NCBI GenBank assembly: GCA_951812925.1
Contig: OX638372.1
Coordinates: forward strand, 1,612,001-1,676,000
Source: Calliopum simillimum
Lineage: Eukaryota > Arthropoda > Insecta > Diptera > Lauxaniidae
Reading direction: 5' to 3'
Length of the DNA: 64,000 nucleotides
The notes under the pieces were generated by a model. It was given only the letters and a program-made list of their open reading frames with translations, was not told the origin of the DNA and ran no database searches. Below are positions 35,306 to 45,387 of the stretch, piece by piece. The first letter of the stretch is position 1, and every line of letters starts with the position of its first letter. The position numbers were made by a program, and so were the translations under genes.

Positions 35306-35720
35306 TTACATGTCCAGGATTTTTATTTTGACTTCATGCTGGGATTGATATTGTCGAAGTTTCTGCACGGTAACAGTTTCCATGCAATGTGGTGATGGCA
35401 TGACGTAAACTTCATCCCAGATGGTGTTGGCTGTGTCTCTGTACATTACGCCATTGATCTCTACCTGGTAACTTTTGAAGTAGATTAACATTTTGCCTTT
35501 TACTATGGTCTGAGTATTTTTCTGCAAGTAGAGTTTTTTATTAATTGTTCAACAATAAGTAAAATATGTAATTGGATTCTGGATGTTGCATCTCTTTGAT
35601 TTTTCCCACATCTAATAGTGTGCAGTTGGATTCCTCATTATTGAGGACACGTCCGATGTATGTTGAGGATGCGATGTCTTCCTGGCTTCCTTGGTTTTTA
35701 CAATAGAATGTTTTTTTCTA
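35306..35720 (-). pseudogene. Probable env remnant of the gypsy-group element
   Basis: The 790 bp between pol and the 3' LTR hold only two short coding-like pieces. One of 73 codons contains INGVMYRDTANTIWDEVY; one upstream around 35555-35700 contains STYIGRVLNNEESNCTLL. Related elements carry an env-like third frame here. The pieces are far too short for an envelope protein, and no transmembrane segment is seen. The match to env is a judgement from position and style only. Confidence 0.45.
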
Positions 35721-35924
35721 CTTTGGGTCATGTTTCGTCAAAGTGTTGAATAAAAAGTTGTTTATAAATTATGCATGGGTGTGTTTTTACTATCTTTGTT
35801 TCTTTTATTGGTAGCGGAGTGATATGTAAAAATTGCTAAAATTCCCTTGATAGTATTGGAATTTGTATATATATATATATATTCAAGAAAGAAAAGGAAG
35901 AATATATCCTGATACATAGTCTGT

Positions 35925-38900
35925 TTACATTGTTGATGCTAATACTTTCCTTTTTCTAATTTTTGATTTATGCAGTTTTTGATGCCTTGTGGATATCAGG
36001 GTTAATTTTTCATTTTTGTGTACGTAATGTCGGGAAAATCTAGGTGTAAGTTTGTTTCTACGGTTTTCCTTACGATAAATTAGTTCACCTATAGCCCTTT
36101 CTTCAGGAGGTTCCCTGTTTCTGTTTAGTCTTTCTATTCTACTATTAACTATAACCCCAGCTTTGTTTTTGAAAGTAGGGTATAGTTGAGAACGGTATTC
36201 GTTAAGTTTTTGTAGGTATTCATGTTGGGTATTTGCAGTAAAGTTATTGTTAAATTCAGGCGTTCTACCATGAAAAACTTCGAAAGGTGTAAGTTTTGTT
36301 GCTGAATGGATTGCATTATTATATGTGATGAGAGTTTCTAATAAGATTTCTTCGTGGTTTATGTCTAAATTACTCTCTTTCCTTTTATCAAGGATAATTC
36401 TATAAATTTCTGTTAGTGTGGAATGAAGACGTTCAACCGGAGAGTTACCAGAGCTGTTTTGGAAGGCAGTATGATGTAATTCGATATTAAATTGTTCACA
36501 AAAGTCAATGAAAATATTAGCTTTGAATTCAACCCCTTCATCGCAAACTATTTTCTTTGGTACCCCGTAAGTACTTATAAACTGTTTTAATGCTTTTATA
36601 ACAGAAGTGCTTTGTCTTGTAGGGATAGAGAAACCTGCTGCGAATTTGGAAAATTTATCTATGATGGTTAATATAGTTTCGTGGTTAATGAAATATATAT
36701 CGATATGTAGAATTTCTAGTGGTTTTGAAGGGTTTTCTGGTATTTCAAAGAAAGGCTTTGGAGGGTGTCTGTCGTATTTAAGTGTCTGACATCGGTCGCA
36801 ATTATTTATTATTTGTGTAATTTTAGATTTCATAAATGGGAAATAATATTGTCTCTTGAGGTGTTCAAGAGTTTCATTTATTCCTCTGTGATTGCTGTTG
36901 TCATGGTATTCTTTAATAACGTTATCTTGTTCTTCATTTTCTTTTATATCTTGTACTATTTGTGTGCACCTTATGATGCGAAAAGTTTTGTTGTTTGAAA
37001 ATAAATTTGCATATGCTGACTGTATTATTTTAAATGTGTCCTCGTCACTAAATATTGCTGTTATTTTATTTCGATTAAGGTATTTTTTTAGTATATCTAA
37101 TATTGTTTGTTCTGTAAAAGTTCGTGATATAATAGTTCGTCGAAGTTTGTTTCTAAAAGGAGCTTCCGTACTTGTTAAGGTGTCCCTATTTTCGACCTTA
37201 AATATAAGTTGTGAGTTGAACTCATTTAGCGGTTTCTCTGATACGTAGATTCCATTATCAAAGCTTTGATCAGCAGTATTCGCTGTTGTAATTTCCATGG
37301 ATTCATCAGTGTTTTCATTAAGATTCAGTTCGGTTGTTTTTCCCGATGTTTGTGGATCATTAACTATTATTCGACTAAGTGCATCAGCATTAGAGTTAAG
37401 TTTTCCTTTCTTATAAACTATTTCATAATCAAATTCCTCTAATTTAAGTCGCCAACGTATTAGTTTGGAGTTTGGTTCCTTTAAATTCATTAACCATAAT
37501 AGTGGACGATGATCAGTGACAATTTTAAATTTATTACCGTACAGGTAAGGTCTGAAATATTGTGTGGCCCAAACTATGGCAAGAAGCTCTTTTTCTATTG
37601 TCGAATAATTCAATTCGGTTTCATTAAGAGTTCTGCTTGCATAGCATATTGGCTTGTCGATGCCAATATGGCCTTGAGACAAAATTGCACCTAAAGCGAT
37701 GTTACTCGCGTCTGTAGTTAATACGAAAGGTTTGTTAAAATCAGGATATTGAAGTATAGGATCATTCTGAAGAATCGTTTTACAAGTCTCAAAAGTTTCA
37801 ACATATTGTTTTGTAATTTTTACAGACCTTCCTTTCTTTAAGCATTCTGTTAATGGTTTCGTGAGGTGAGCAAAATCTTTTATGAACTTCCTATAATATC
37901 CTAGAAGTCCTAGGAACGACTTGATTTCTTTTTGTGTTTTAGGCATGGGGAAATTTTGTATGGCTTGTGTTTTGTCAGGATTAGGTTTTACTCCGTTTGT
38001 GGAAACTATATGCCCCAAAAAAGCTATTTCTTTATGTAGGAATTCTGATTTGTCCAGTTGAAGCTTAAAGTTTGATTCTCTAAGCCTGTCAAAAACTTCT
38101 GTAAGGCTATTCAAATGTTCTTGTAAAGAAGTAGAGAAAATTATTATATCATCAAGGTAAACAAGGCACTTTTTTCCTTGTAAGTCTTTGAGCACATTGT
38201 CCATGACCCTTTGGAAAGTAGAAGGTGCATTTTTCAGCCCAAATGGCATTCTGACATATTCGTAATGACCGTTTTCTACAGTGAATGCTGTTTTCCAAAT
38301 ATCAGAAGATTTCATTTCTATTTGGTGAAATCCACTAGCCAAATCTAATGTTGAAAAATACATGCATTTACCTAGTTTGTCTAAGATCTCATTTATGTTT
38401 GGTATCGGGTAGCGATCAGCTATTGTTTTCTCGTTTAGTTTACGATAGTCAATAACTAATCGCCACTTTTGTTTACCGCTTGAGTCTTTCTTTTTAGGTA
38501 CTACCCAAACCGGTGAGCTCCTAGGTGAATAACTAGGTCTTATGATTCCTTGATCTAACATTTTATCTATTTGAGATTTTACTTCTTCCTTGTGAATATA
38601 TGGGTATCTATACGATTTTGTATATATGGGAATGTCGTCAGAAGTAGGAATTGAATGTTTTATCTGATTGGAAAAAGTGAGTGATTGGTCTTCTTTAAAA
38701 AAAATGTCGTTGTAGCTTTTACATAATTTGAGTAATTGTGTCGATTCTTCTGAATTAAGATGGGATGTGCGAATAAATCTTGAAATGTCGTTACAAATAT
38801 CCTGTGCGTTGGTATTAATGTTAAACGTATTAATCTCAGTGTATTCTGCTAAATTATAGGGGTTACTTTTAAGTGGTTTTTCCATCAACATAGGTATGGT

Positions 38901-39143
38901 TTTTTCTGATTCATTGGTTATCTCTACGAAGGCAAACCAGTTTTTAACGTTATATAGTCCTTCAGAAATATGTAAGTTAGGTTTAATTTCAGTTCTTTGT
39001 AAAAAAACGTCACCATTTTGGGTATCAACGGGTACTTTTATTATTTGTTTGGAATTAGGTGCTATTAATATTTTACCCGACGTAAGGTTAGGCTTATATT
39101 GCAATATTATGGTAGAGTTTTTGGTAATTAGTTGATTTGTACC
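35925..39143 (-). CDS. Pol: reverse transcriptase, RNase H and integrase of the gypsy-group element
   Basis: An intact frame of about 1,070 aa after the upstream TGA. Residue numbers below count from the TTG at 39104. RT lies around residues 190-370, with LDLASGFHQIEM (D254) and YLDD at 316-319. RNase H runs about 455-580, with TTDAS, KELLAI, DHRPLLW and NADALSR. Integrase has the HHCC finger (HDNSNHRG 734-741, CDRC 769-772) and a DDE triad at HIDIYF D802, CDEGVEF D855 and SPVERLH E891. The order RT-RH-IN defines the Ty3/gypsy class. All catalytic residues I can place are present, in contrast to the damaged protease upstream. Confidence 0.92.
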   Translation of the reverse strand, partial: GTNQLITKNSTIILQYKPNLTSGKILIAPNSKQIIKVPVDTQNGDVFLQRTEIKPNLHISEGLYNVKNWFAFVEITNESEKTIPMLMEKPLKSNPYNLAEYTEINTFNINTNAQDICNDISRFIRTSHLNSEESTQLLKLCKSYNDIFFKEDQSLTFSNQIKHSIPTSDDIPIYTKSYRYPYIHKEEVKSQIDKMLDQGIIRPSYSPRSSPVWVVPKKKDSSGKQKWRLVIDYRKLNEKTIADRYPIPNINEILDKLGKCMYFSTLDLASGFHQIEMKSSDIWKTAFTVENGHYEYVRMPFGLKNAPSTFQRVMDNVLKDLQGKKCLVYLDDIIIFSTSLQEHLNSLTEVFDRLRESNFKLQLDKSEFLHKEIAFLGHIVSTNGVKPNPDKTQAIQNFPMPKTQKEIKSFLGLLGYYRKFIKDFAHLTKPLTECLKKGRSVKITKQYVETFETCKTILQNDPILQYPDFNKPFVLTTDASNIALGAILSQGHIGIDKPICYASRTLNETELNYSTIEKELLAIVWATQYFRPYLYGNKFKIVTDHRPLLWLMNLKEPNSKLIRWRLKLEEFDYEIVYKKGKLNSNADALSRIIVNDPQTSGKTTELNLNENTDESMEITTANTADQSFDNGIYVSEKPLNEFNSQLIFKVENRDTLTSTEAPFRNKLRRTIISRTFTEQTILDILKKYLNRNKITAIFSDEDTFKIIQSAYANLFSNNKTFRIIRCTQIVQDIKENEEQDNVIKEYHDNSNHRGINETLEHLKRQYYFPFMKSKITQIINNCDRCQTLKYDRHPPKPFFEIPENPSKPLEILHIDIYFINHETILTIIDKFSKFAAGFSIPTRQSTSVIKALKQFISTYGVPKKIVCDEGVEFKANIFIDFCEQFNIELHHTAFQNSSGNSPVERLHSTLTEIYRIILDKRKESNLDINHEEILLETLITYNNAIHSATKLTPFEVFHGRTPEFNNNFTANTQHEYLQKLNEYRSQLYPTFKNKAGVIVNSRIERLNRNREPPEERAIGELIYRKENRRNKLTPRFSRHYVHKNEKLTLISTRHQKLHKSKIRKRKVLASTM

Positions 39144-39146
39144 TCA

Positions 39147-39490
39147 GTCTATTTTTGCACTCAGTTTGCTCAATGTATCTAGTCCGAGTAATCCGTCAAA
39201 ATAATCGTGAAAGTCAAAGAGTAAGAATTCTATTTGACCCTGTTGGTTGAATTCTTTAAATATTGGAATTTCAGCTTTTTGATTAAGTGAATATTTGTGT
39301 AAAACTGTTGTTATAGTAACGGGATCACACGAAATTTTTCCTGATGGATGGATAAATTCAGAGTTTATAAACGAAGAAGATGCTCCGGTGTATATAAGAA
39401 ATCTTAATGGTCTACCGAAAGGTGATGAAATATTTATATACGGTAGTATAGTTCCATGTTTATTGATTTCTATATATCCCGTTGCCTTGT
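39147..39490 (-). pseudogene. Protease region of pol, active site altered and frame closed
   Basis: The frame follows gag in -1. The motif FLIYTGASSSF (around 39390) has Tyr (TAC, 39392-39390) where aspartic proteases of this family have the catalytic Asp. The expected second part follows, ending GLLGLDTLSKL. A TGA stop at 39146-39144 separates it from the RT frame, which continues in the same phase directly after. Both changes should block processing by this copy. If the assembled bases are right, the copy is defective. Confidence 0.8.
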
Positions 39491-40600
39491 TGAGGCGAAG
39501 AATGGAAAATTTTGAGTGTTATCGTCTATAACATTAGGGTTTTCATCTTGATGTACTGTTTGATTTTGTGTGTTCGCTTGATTATGTGTCTGATCTATAT
39601 TGTATACTTCATTATTATTGAAATCAGAATGTTGTGTAAAGGATGTGTGACTATTATTAGAGTTAGAGTTCATTCGTTGTGGTGTTGATGTTCTGAATCG
39701 AGAATGATTTGTGTTGGAATATCTGGGTTCCGTTCTGGAGTACGGAACGAGAGTGTTGCTATTAGCATTATGGTTATGTGTTAGCTGATTTTGTGCATTG
39801 TTATTTGTATGTTGATTCACATACGTTAGCTGTGGTCTCGTTATGTTTTGTTGGGGTTGAAATCTATTTTGTTGGTAATATGGTTTTTTGTTATGGAAGC
39901 GTTGTGTTTGGTATGGATTATTTTCGGTGTTTTGTCGCGGTTGCCACTTTGCGTAGTAAATGTTTTGTTCTTTGATACAGTACGATAATGCCTCTGGCAA
40001 TGACTCAGGACGCATTGCTCTAATGGTTGAACCCAAAGGTTCGTTTAGTCCCACTAAAAATGAGTTAAGACACATTTCGATGAATAATTTTTTTTTTGCG
40101 TTGACAACATTATTATCCTCTTCATGAATAAGGATGTTGTTTAGCATTGATGATTGGAGTTCCATTATTTCGGCGTAAAACTGTTCGACTGTTTTGTTAA
40201 ATTGTTTAAGATTATGTAAATCTCTGATTAGGGAAGTTTCCGTTCGTTTGTCCGAATAATGCAGGACAAGAGTGTTCTTAATTTCATCCCAATTAAGAGA
40301 AGAACCGTGCATATTTAAAACTTCATCAGCCCTACCAGTGATTTTATTTCGTATGGCACGTAACAGAATTTGCCCGTAAGGAGTGGTATTAGTATTTTTT
40401 ATAATTAATAGAATCTCTTCAACATTATTTAGAAAACCGTGTAACTGTTTGGTGTTACCTTCGAAGCTAGGTAAATCTTTAATAATATCCGGTATGCGAA
40501 GAGAATTAAAAATGTACTCGTGAGATGTTGTGGAAGCTGAATTATTACTGCTACGGCTACCACTTAACTCAGGATTTGAGCTTAAATTATCGGTAGACAT
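39470..40600 (-). CDS. Gag-like protein of the gypsy-group element
   Basis: From the first ATG (40600) it encodes 377 aa; the frame stays open about 23 codons further upstream. Residues IPDIIKDLPSFEGNTKQLHG and WDEIKNTLVLHYSDKRTETS are typical of the retrotransposon Gag capsid region. The C-terminal third is Gln/Asn/His-rich and has no CCHC zinc knuckle, as usual in this group. It ends at TAG 39470 and overlaps the protease frame, which is -1 relative to gag, consistent with frameshift expression. Confidence 0.88.
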   Translation of the reverse strand: MSTDNLSSNPELSGSRSSNNSASTTSHEYIFNSLRIPDIIKDLPSFEGNTKQLHGFLNNVEEILLIIKNTNTTPYGQILLRAIRNKITGRADEVLNMHGSSLNWDEIKNTLVLHYSDKRTETSLIRDLHNLKQFNKTVEQFYAEIMELQSSMLNNILIHEEDNNVVNAKKKLFIEMCLNSFLVGLNEPLGSTIRAMRPESLPEALSYCIKEQNIYYAKWQPRQNTENNPYQTQRFHNKKPYYQQNRFQPQQNITRPQLTYVNQHTNNNAQNQLTHNHNANSNTLVPYSRTEPRYSNTNHSRFRTSTPQRMNSNSNNSHTSFTQHSDFNNNEVYNIDQTHNQANTQNQTVHQDENPNVIDDNTQNFPFFASTRQRDI

Positions 40601-40970
40601 TGTGTTTGATGAGTCTGTACTGACGATTTCCTCTGGAATAGCAGGAAAACTCGATTTAAGAAGACGCAAAGAAAATCTTCGAGATTTGGGATTATTTTAA
40701 GTCATAAGCAAAACGAGAAGAAAACAAAATAAAGAAAAAACGATTGTGGTTAGAGATTATTAAATGCGAACGTACAAAGCATCAAAAACAAAAAGTGTGG
40801 TAATGTTAAACTTGGTTCTATATATGTTAATAGAATGTATCAGAAAATATAGAAGTTTTCTCCTTTTATTTATTTTTTTTTTTTTCACTCTTTTTATTTT
40901 CCTAAAACAATTTTCACTCTTCTTTTTTTATGATATAGGCTCTGTATAAAAAGTTATAGTTTAATTATGT

Positions 40971-41184
40971 GATTGGTTAACAACTCATATTCCCTGAATG
41001 TTAAACCTTAGCTTCAAGGACCACTTTTACTAAATTATTGGTTAACAATCATATTCCGTGAATGTTAAACGTTATCTAGCAAGTAATTGGTTGACAAATC
41101 ATATTCCCTGAATGTCGAAACCTTGTCCTTGAAACTTATTTATTTTATGATTAGTTGACAACTCATATGCCCTGAACTGTCAAC
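40971..41184. repeat. Four spaced ~36-bp repeats in the retrotransposon leader
   Basis: Copies at 40971-41006, 41035-41070, 41085-41121 and 41149-41184, with starts 64, 50 and 64 bp apart. The shared core on the plus strand is ATTGGTTAACAA, then TCATATTCCCTGAATG. They lie between the 5' LTR and gag, the same place where gypsy carries its Su(Hw) insulator array. The core does not resemble the Su(Hw) site. Confidence 0.85.
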
Positions 41185-41514
41185 TTCAGCACTCAGGCTT
41201 GTTTTATTTATTGAGCCTTAAGAATTAGTTATAATTTTAACCACCAATAACAGAAACAAAAATCCACAAACAAAATTTCCGGAATGGTTTTAAATACTGA
41301 TTGACTTACATATGACACCCAAGTATAGCTGCTCTTAACATTTTCAATGGTTGAAAAAGGAAGCCAGAAAATTGTAGGACTATTAATAGTGATGTAACTG
41401 CTCAGCGTTGTTTCTATTTATCCTGATGTGTTGAATTGTTGAAGATTCGTTCTTTCTGACTTTAAGGATAAAAATCCTCCAGTTTTTGTGTATTTAGTTA
41501 CACAACTGTAGCCA

Positions 41515-41531
41515 GTGCCGTCGACTGCGCC
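41515..41531 (-). other. Primer binding site, tRNA-Ser type
   Basis: It directly abuts the 5' LTR and reads TGGCGCAGTCGACGGCA on the minus strand. TGGCGCAGTCG is complementary to the 3' end of insect serine tRNAs, as used by the 17.6/297 group. Confidence 0.75.
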
Positions 41532-41938
41532 AGTTAAGTTTGGAATATGTTCAAGATTTCGTTTTACAATTTTTATTTAAACATTTACAATGATCTTTTC
41601 AGGTTTAAATTCGAATGAATAATAAAATATTTGATTTCATACATTTCAAATAAGAAAAATAACAAATGGATATTTGATGAAATTGTACAAGTATTGTTTA
41701 AGGAAGTGTATTTGTGTATTAAAGTTAAATTATATAACTATTAAAAATGTAATTTCGATGTGGAAAATCTTAAACTAAACTAAATGCAACGATAAGTATT
41801 TATCAACTAGGCTGCTGTTCTAAACAAAAATAGCCAATGCATTACAATGTAATATAAACATTCAGCAATCGCTGTGCAAGACCCTTTGAAGTGACTGGTG
41901 TTGCTGCGACAAAGACGTGTGGGTAAGGGTCGTTAACT
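41532..41938 (-). repeat. 5' LTR of the gypsy-group element
   Basis: 407 bp and, by eye, the same sequence as the LTR at 34728. On the minus strand it runs AGTTAACGACCC to CTTAACT. Transcription of the element should start here. Confidence 0.93.
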
Positions 41939-42057
41939 CGCGCACATCATAAGCAGCGTAACGCGTGTGTTACAAAGGAAAGTATTTTGATGGTTCTTGA
42001 GATATTTGTAATTAACTATCTTTTTTTGGTCCAAAAACTGAAAATGACCGATAATGA

Positions 42058-42185
42058 GGGGATTCCTGAAAACGTGTAAAAGCCTCGAAAACCTCGTAAA
42101 AGTTGTCAATCAAAATCAATACGAAATTTGACAGTTTTACGAGTTTACGAAATTTTCAAGGCTTTTACACGTTTTCAGGAACCCC
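42058..42185. mobile_element. 128-bp hairpin MITE
   Basis: GGGGATTCCTGAAAACGTG with complement at the right. CCTCGAAAACCTCGTAAAA inside. Family members at 59608-59721 and partly at 13826. It splits the repeat at 41990-42300, whose partner at 32940 lacks it. Confidence 0.85.
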
Positions 42186-42340
42186 TTTGGTGTGATTTTC
42201 GGAATCAGCAACCGATTTAACATATGATATGAATAATGGCATTCAATGGTGATTTTGGCTATAAACTAGTGCAATTAATTCTTTCGCACTTCAATTAATT
42301 AGTACTTAGAACAAAACAAACTAAAACTATCTATCCTAAG

Positions 42341-43546
42341 AGGAAACAAAACATTTAAAACATGGATTTTTTTCGATTAAACAATTTTTTACAGTAATAT
42401 TTTTTGTTTTGCTAAAAATATTGTAATCAGCAAAACCATATCAGCATGTGTAAGTTTAATTTTAAAAAACATTGGCTATTATTTTCATATCATTTTCATC
42501 GATAACGGTTTATATAAGCACTTTATCATATGTTAAATCCAGAATAGTTTTTAACGAACCGCATTTAAAACTTACTGCTCGGATCTATTTTCAATTAGGT
42601 CCGTTTTCGAGACATGACGATTTTTCAGAAGTTTAAACCATTTTTTTTTTTCAAAAGAACCGTTATTTTTTCCAAAAAATTTACCAAAAAAAAAACCATA
42701 CAGGTGTTTAAATAAGTTAATAATTTATATCATAGGTATTATTTATTTTTTTTTTCGCATTCTTTGCTTAGTTTATATTTTTGTTTTTTTTTCGTACAAT
42801 ATTTTCACTAAACGATTACACAAAAACTTTAAATAAATGTAAATAATAAAATTGCGAACAGAACGACAAAAGCTATTTGATGATAAAAACACGACGAAAC
42901 GCAATGTCAAAAGGATTTACTTTTCATCTTCTCAATTTGGAACCTGCGAAATTACTGACAAAAAGTTGATCTATTAAAAGAACCAAAACTCAAAATACGT
43001 CGTTCATTGTCGCACGATTGGATACGAAACAAAATAAAAATGAGAATGCAAAAATATAGCATACAGATCTCAGTAATATCACACAATAACTAAATATTTC
43101 TGTAGCTGGAGCGTTCGTTTACCGAACGTAAATTTAAAAAATCACTCAGGCAAGGGCTAAGAACGTTTTTTATAGGCGCCAATTTTTTTAGTTCAACCCG
43201 TCACAAAAATTTGAAAGTTTGATTTTATAAATATTTAGTTTTTCCAAGAATTACAATTGAAAATAGTTTGCAAAGCGTTATACCACCCAAATATATGAAA
43301 ATTCGACCATAAAATACTCTCAATGCCGTCGCAATGGAATGAACGAAAAATATAAATTTTCAACAGTTAAAAATGTTTTGATAAACCGTCAAAATGTTCT
43401 ATACATTGTTATTTATACATGTATGTATATGCATAAGAAGCAAGCAAAGCGACAGACAAAACTACATAAAGCAAATTAAGAGATTTCTCTCACATTCGAT
43501 TCCGGCGTTTGTTAAATTATTTTCAATACGCATGTCTTAAATTGCT
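42341..43546. other. Non-coding, nothing recognised
   Basis: AT-rich intron sequence; no coding frame or inverted repeat that I could support. Confidence 0.4.
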
Positions 43547-44962
43547 ACACATTAGAAAATCCAAAAAATTCTTAAAGTAGACGTTAAAAAAAAATACCCG
43601 TTTCTCGTGGTTTTTCTCCAGCACGCCACATTTTTTTTAATAGATTTTTGAAGTTATTTATCCACTGTACATGAAAAAACCAAAAATACCGCATTCTTGT
43701 GTTAAATCGATGAATTTAACTATATGATCCTTAAATGTGAGGTGTATCATGTGTTCAGCAAACTTATGCAGGATATTGCGGGGAAAATTTTTGTATACAA
43801 TTTTAGCCCTTTTTAACCCCCACATGTGGGTCATTTTTGCCCTTATCTTATAAAGGTACAAAAATGACATCCAAAACAGAGAAATATTGAGTCAGTTTGT
43901 ACTACAGAAATATTTGCTATAAAATTTCACTACTAGTTTCTAAACACGTAAAGGTCGAAATATGAGCCCGAAACCAAAAAAATCGTTAAAATCAATTAGG
44001 ATTTTTCACATTGCATATTAGCCGTGTTTTTTTTGACGCGTATATACAATTGTGGATACCTTCAAATTGCGATAACTTATGAACGGTGAGTCGTACGATA
44101 AAAAGTCCAAGGGTCTTTTTCAAGGAGAACCACATGTTCTACAAATAATTTTAATCTTTTGTAAAAAAAAATAATTATTTAGAAGTTATTTAAAAAAAAG
44201 TGATTTTTTGCCATTTATCGGCGCTAACCAGTTTTTATAAAATACCTCCTTAAAAATAAATTTTTTTAAATGTAAAATGAAAGAGAACGTGATTCTCCAT
44301 GAAAAAGTTTCTTTGAGTTCTATTGTGTGTCTTACTGTTCATGAGTTATCGCAATTTGAAGGTATCCACAATTGTATATACGCGTCAAAAAAAACACGGC
44401 TATTAATTACATCCCTGACACGCTTACCTTAAGTTTTAAGAATTTTTCGTCTTTGGTAACTCTAAGTGAAATTTTTTGTAGGATATATTTGCAAAATTTG
44501 TAAACCCATTGTGGCACAGTTTTAGAAAAAGGGGCCAAAAAGGCCCATAAAAACAGGATATAGTGGGTTAATGTGTTCTAGGAAAATGATCCTTGTGTGA
44601 TTTCGTTATGATCTTGTGAGAACGAGTTTTGTCCAAATTGTAGTTTTACAGTGGGGTGAAATTTTGAAAATATTGATTGTTAGAAGTGCTTACTGGTTTT
44701 AACGATTTTTTTGCTTTCGGGATGAAATTTTGCTTTTTTAGTGTTCAGCAACTAGTAGTGAAATTGTATAACAAATATTTTTGTAGTACATACTGACTCA
44801 ATATTCCCCTGTTTTAGGTGTCATTTTTGTACCTTTTTAAGAAAAGGGCAAAAATGACCCACATCGATTAAAAAAAAATGTGACGTGCTGGGGAAAAACC
44901 ACGAGACACAGGTATTTTTTTTTTAACGTCTACTTTAAGAATTTTTTGGATTTTCTCATGTG
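43547..44962. mobile_element. 1.4-kb palindrome with a second element nested at its centre
   Basis: Arms 43547 to about 44010 and about 44410-44962. Ends ACACATTAGAAAATCC and complement (one mismatch). Shared blocks TAAAGTAGACGTT, TATTGAGTCAGTTTGTACTA and its complement. The loop is occupied by the TA-flanked element at 44021-44400. Confidence 0.85.
44021..44400. mobile_element. TA-flanked 380-bp foldback
   Basis: Ends GCCGTGTTTTTTTTGACGCG and complement, flanked by TA (44019-44020, 44401-44402). Both arms include ATACAATTGTGGATACC and a GAACGGTGAGTCGTACGA or related module. Relative at 28404-28735. Confidence 0.85.
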
Positions 44963-45387
44963 TTTTTTTTTGTGTCGAACAGTGTTTTCAATCGAATGAA
45001 TGCAAGATGATGTCTCTAATATGAATTGGGTTTCACAGGTTGGAAGTTTTCAGGAGTTTTTTTTTTTTTTTTTGGTGATAAATTGGTTTTTTTCAAGTTT
45101 TTATTTTGTTAATTTTTTTTTTTTTTTTCTTTTTAAATTCTACTTTAAGAAAGTAGAATTTATTGTTACTCAATCGACCCATAGCGGCGGGTTAAGGATT
45201 CCCCCTAATCCTCAAGCAAGCCGGTGCGGGCCGTGATAACTCGCAAGCAAGGTACTCATGATCTTTGTAAAACAATTTTGTGTTTACATATTTTTTTTTA
45301 ACACTTTTTTAATTTAGTAATGCAAATTATGTTATGAATTAATTTTCCGTTGTAATATATAAGACTTGAAATAATTCTTGTTAAATA
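44963..45387. other. Non-coding with a short GC-rich patch
   Basis: 45165-45250 (ATAGCGGCGGGTTAAGGATT, CAAGCCGGTGCGGGCCGTG) stands out in base composition and is preceded by T-tracts. Its origin is unknown; it may be a fragment of a GC-richer transposon. Confidence 0.4.

Larger units (their letters stand above)
34728..41938 (-). mobile_element. Gypsy-group (17.6/297-like) LTR retrotransposon, complete but mutated
   Basis: A 7.2-kb element on the minus strand bounded by two 407-bp LTRs (34728-35134 and 41532-41938) that look identical by eye, with AGTTAA...TTAACT ends. It has a 4-bp target duplication CGCG (34724-34727 and 41939-41942). Order in the minus direction: 5' LTR, tRNA-Ser-like primer site, repeat-bearing leader, gag, protease, RT, RNase H, integrase, env remnant, polypurine tract, 3' LTR. 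Identical LTRs imply a recent insertion. Even so, the protease has a substituted catalytic residue and an in-frame stop, and env is nearly gone, so this copy should depend on proteins from others. It sits in the long dlg1 intron, in dlg1 sense orientation. Confidence 0.95.

Noticed and set aside
35925..39143. Reading the pol frame as a host gene
   Set aside because: The domain order, LTRs, primer site and target duplication place it in the retrotransposon.
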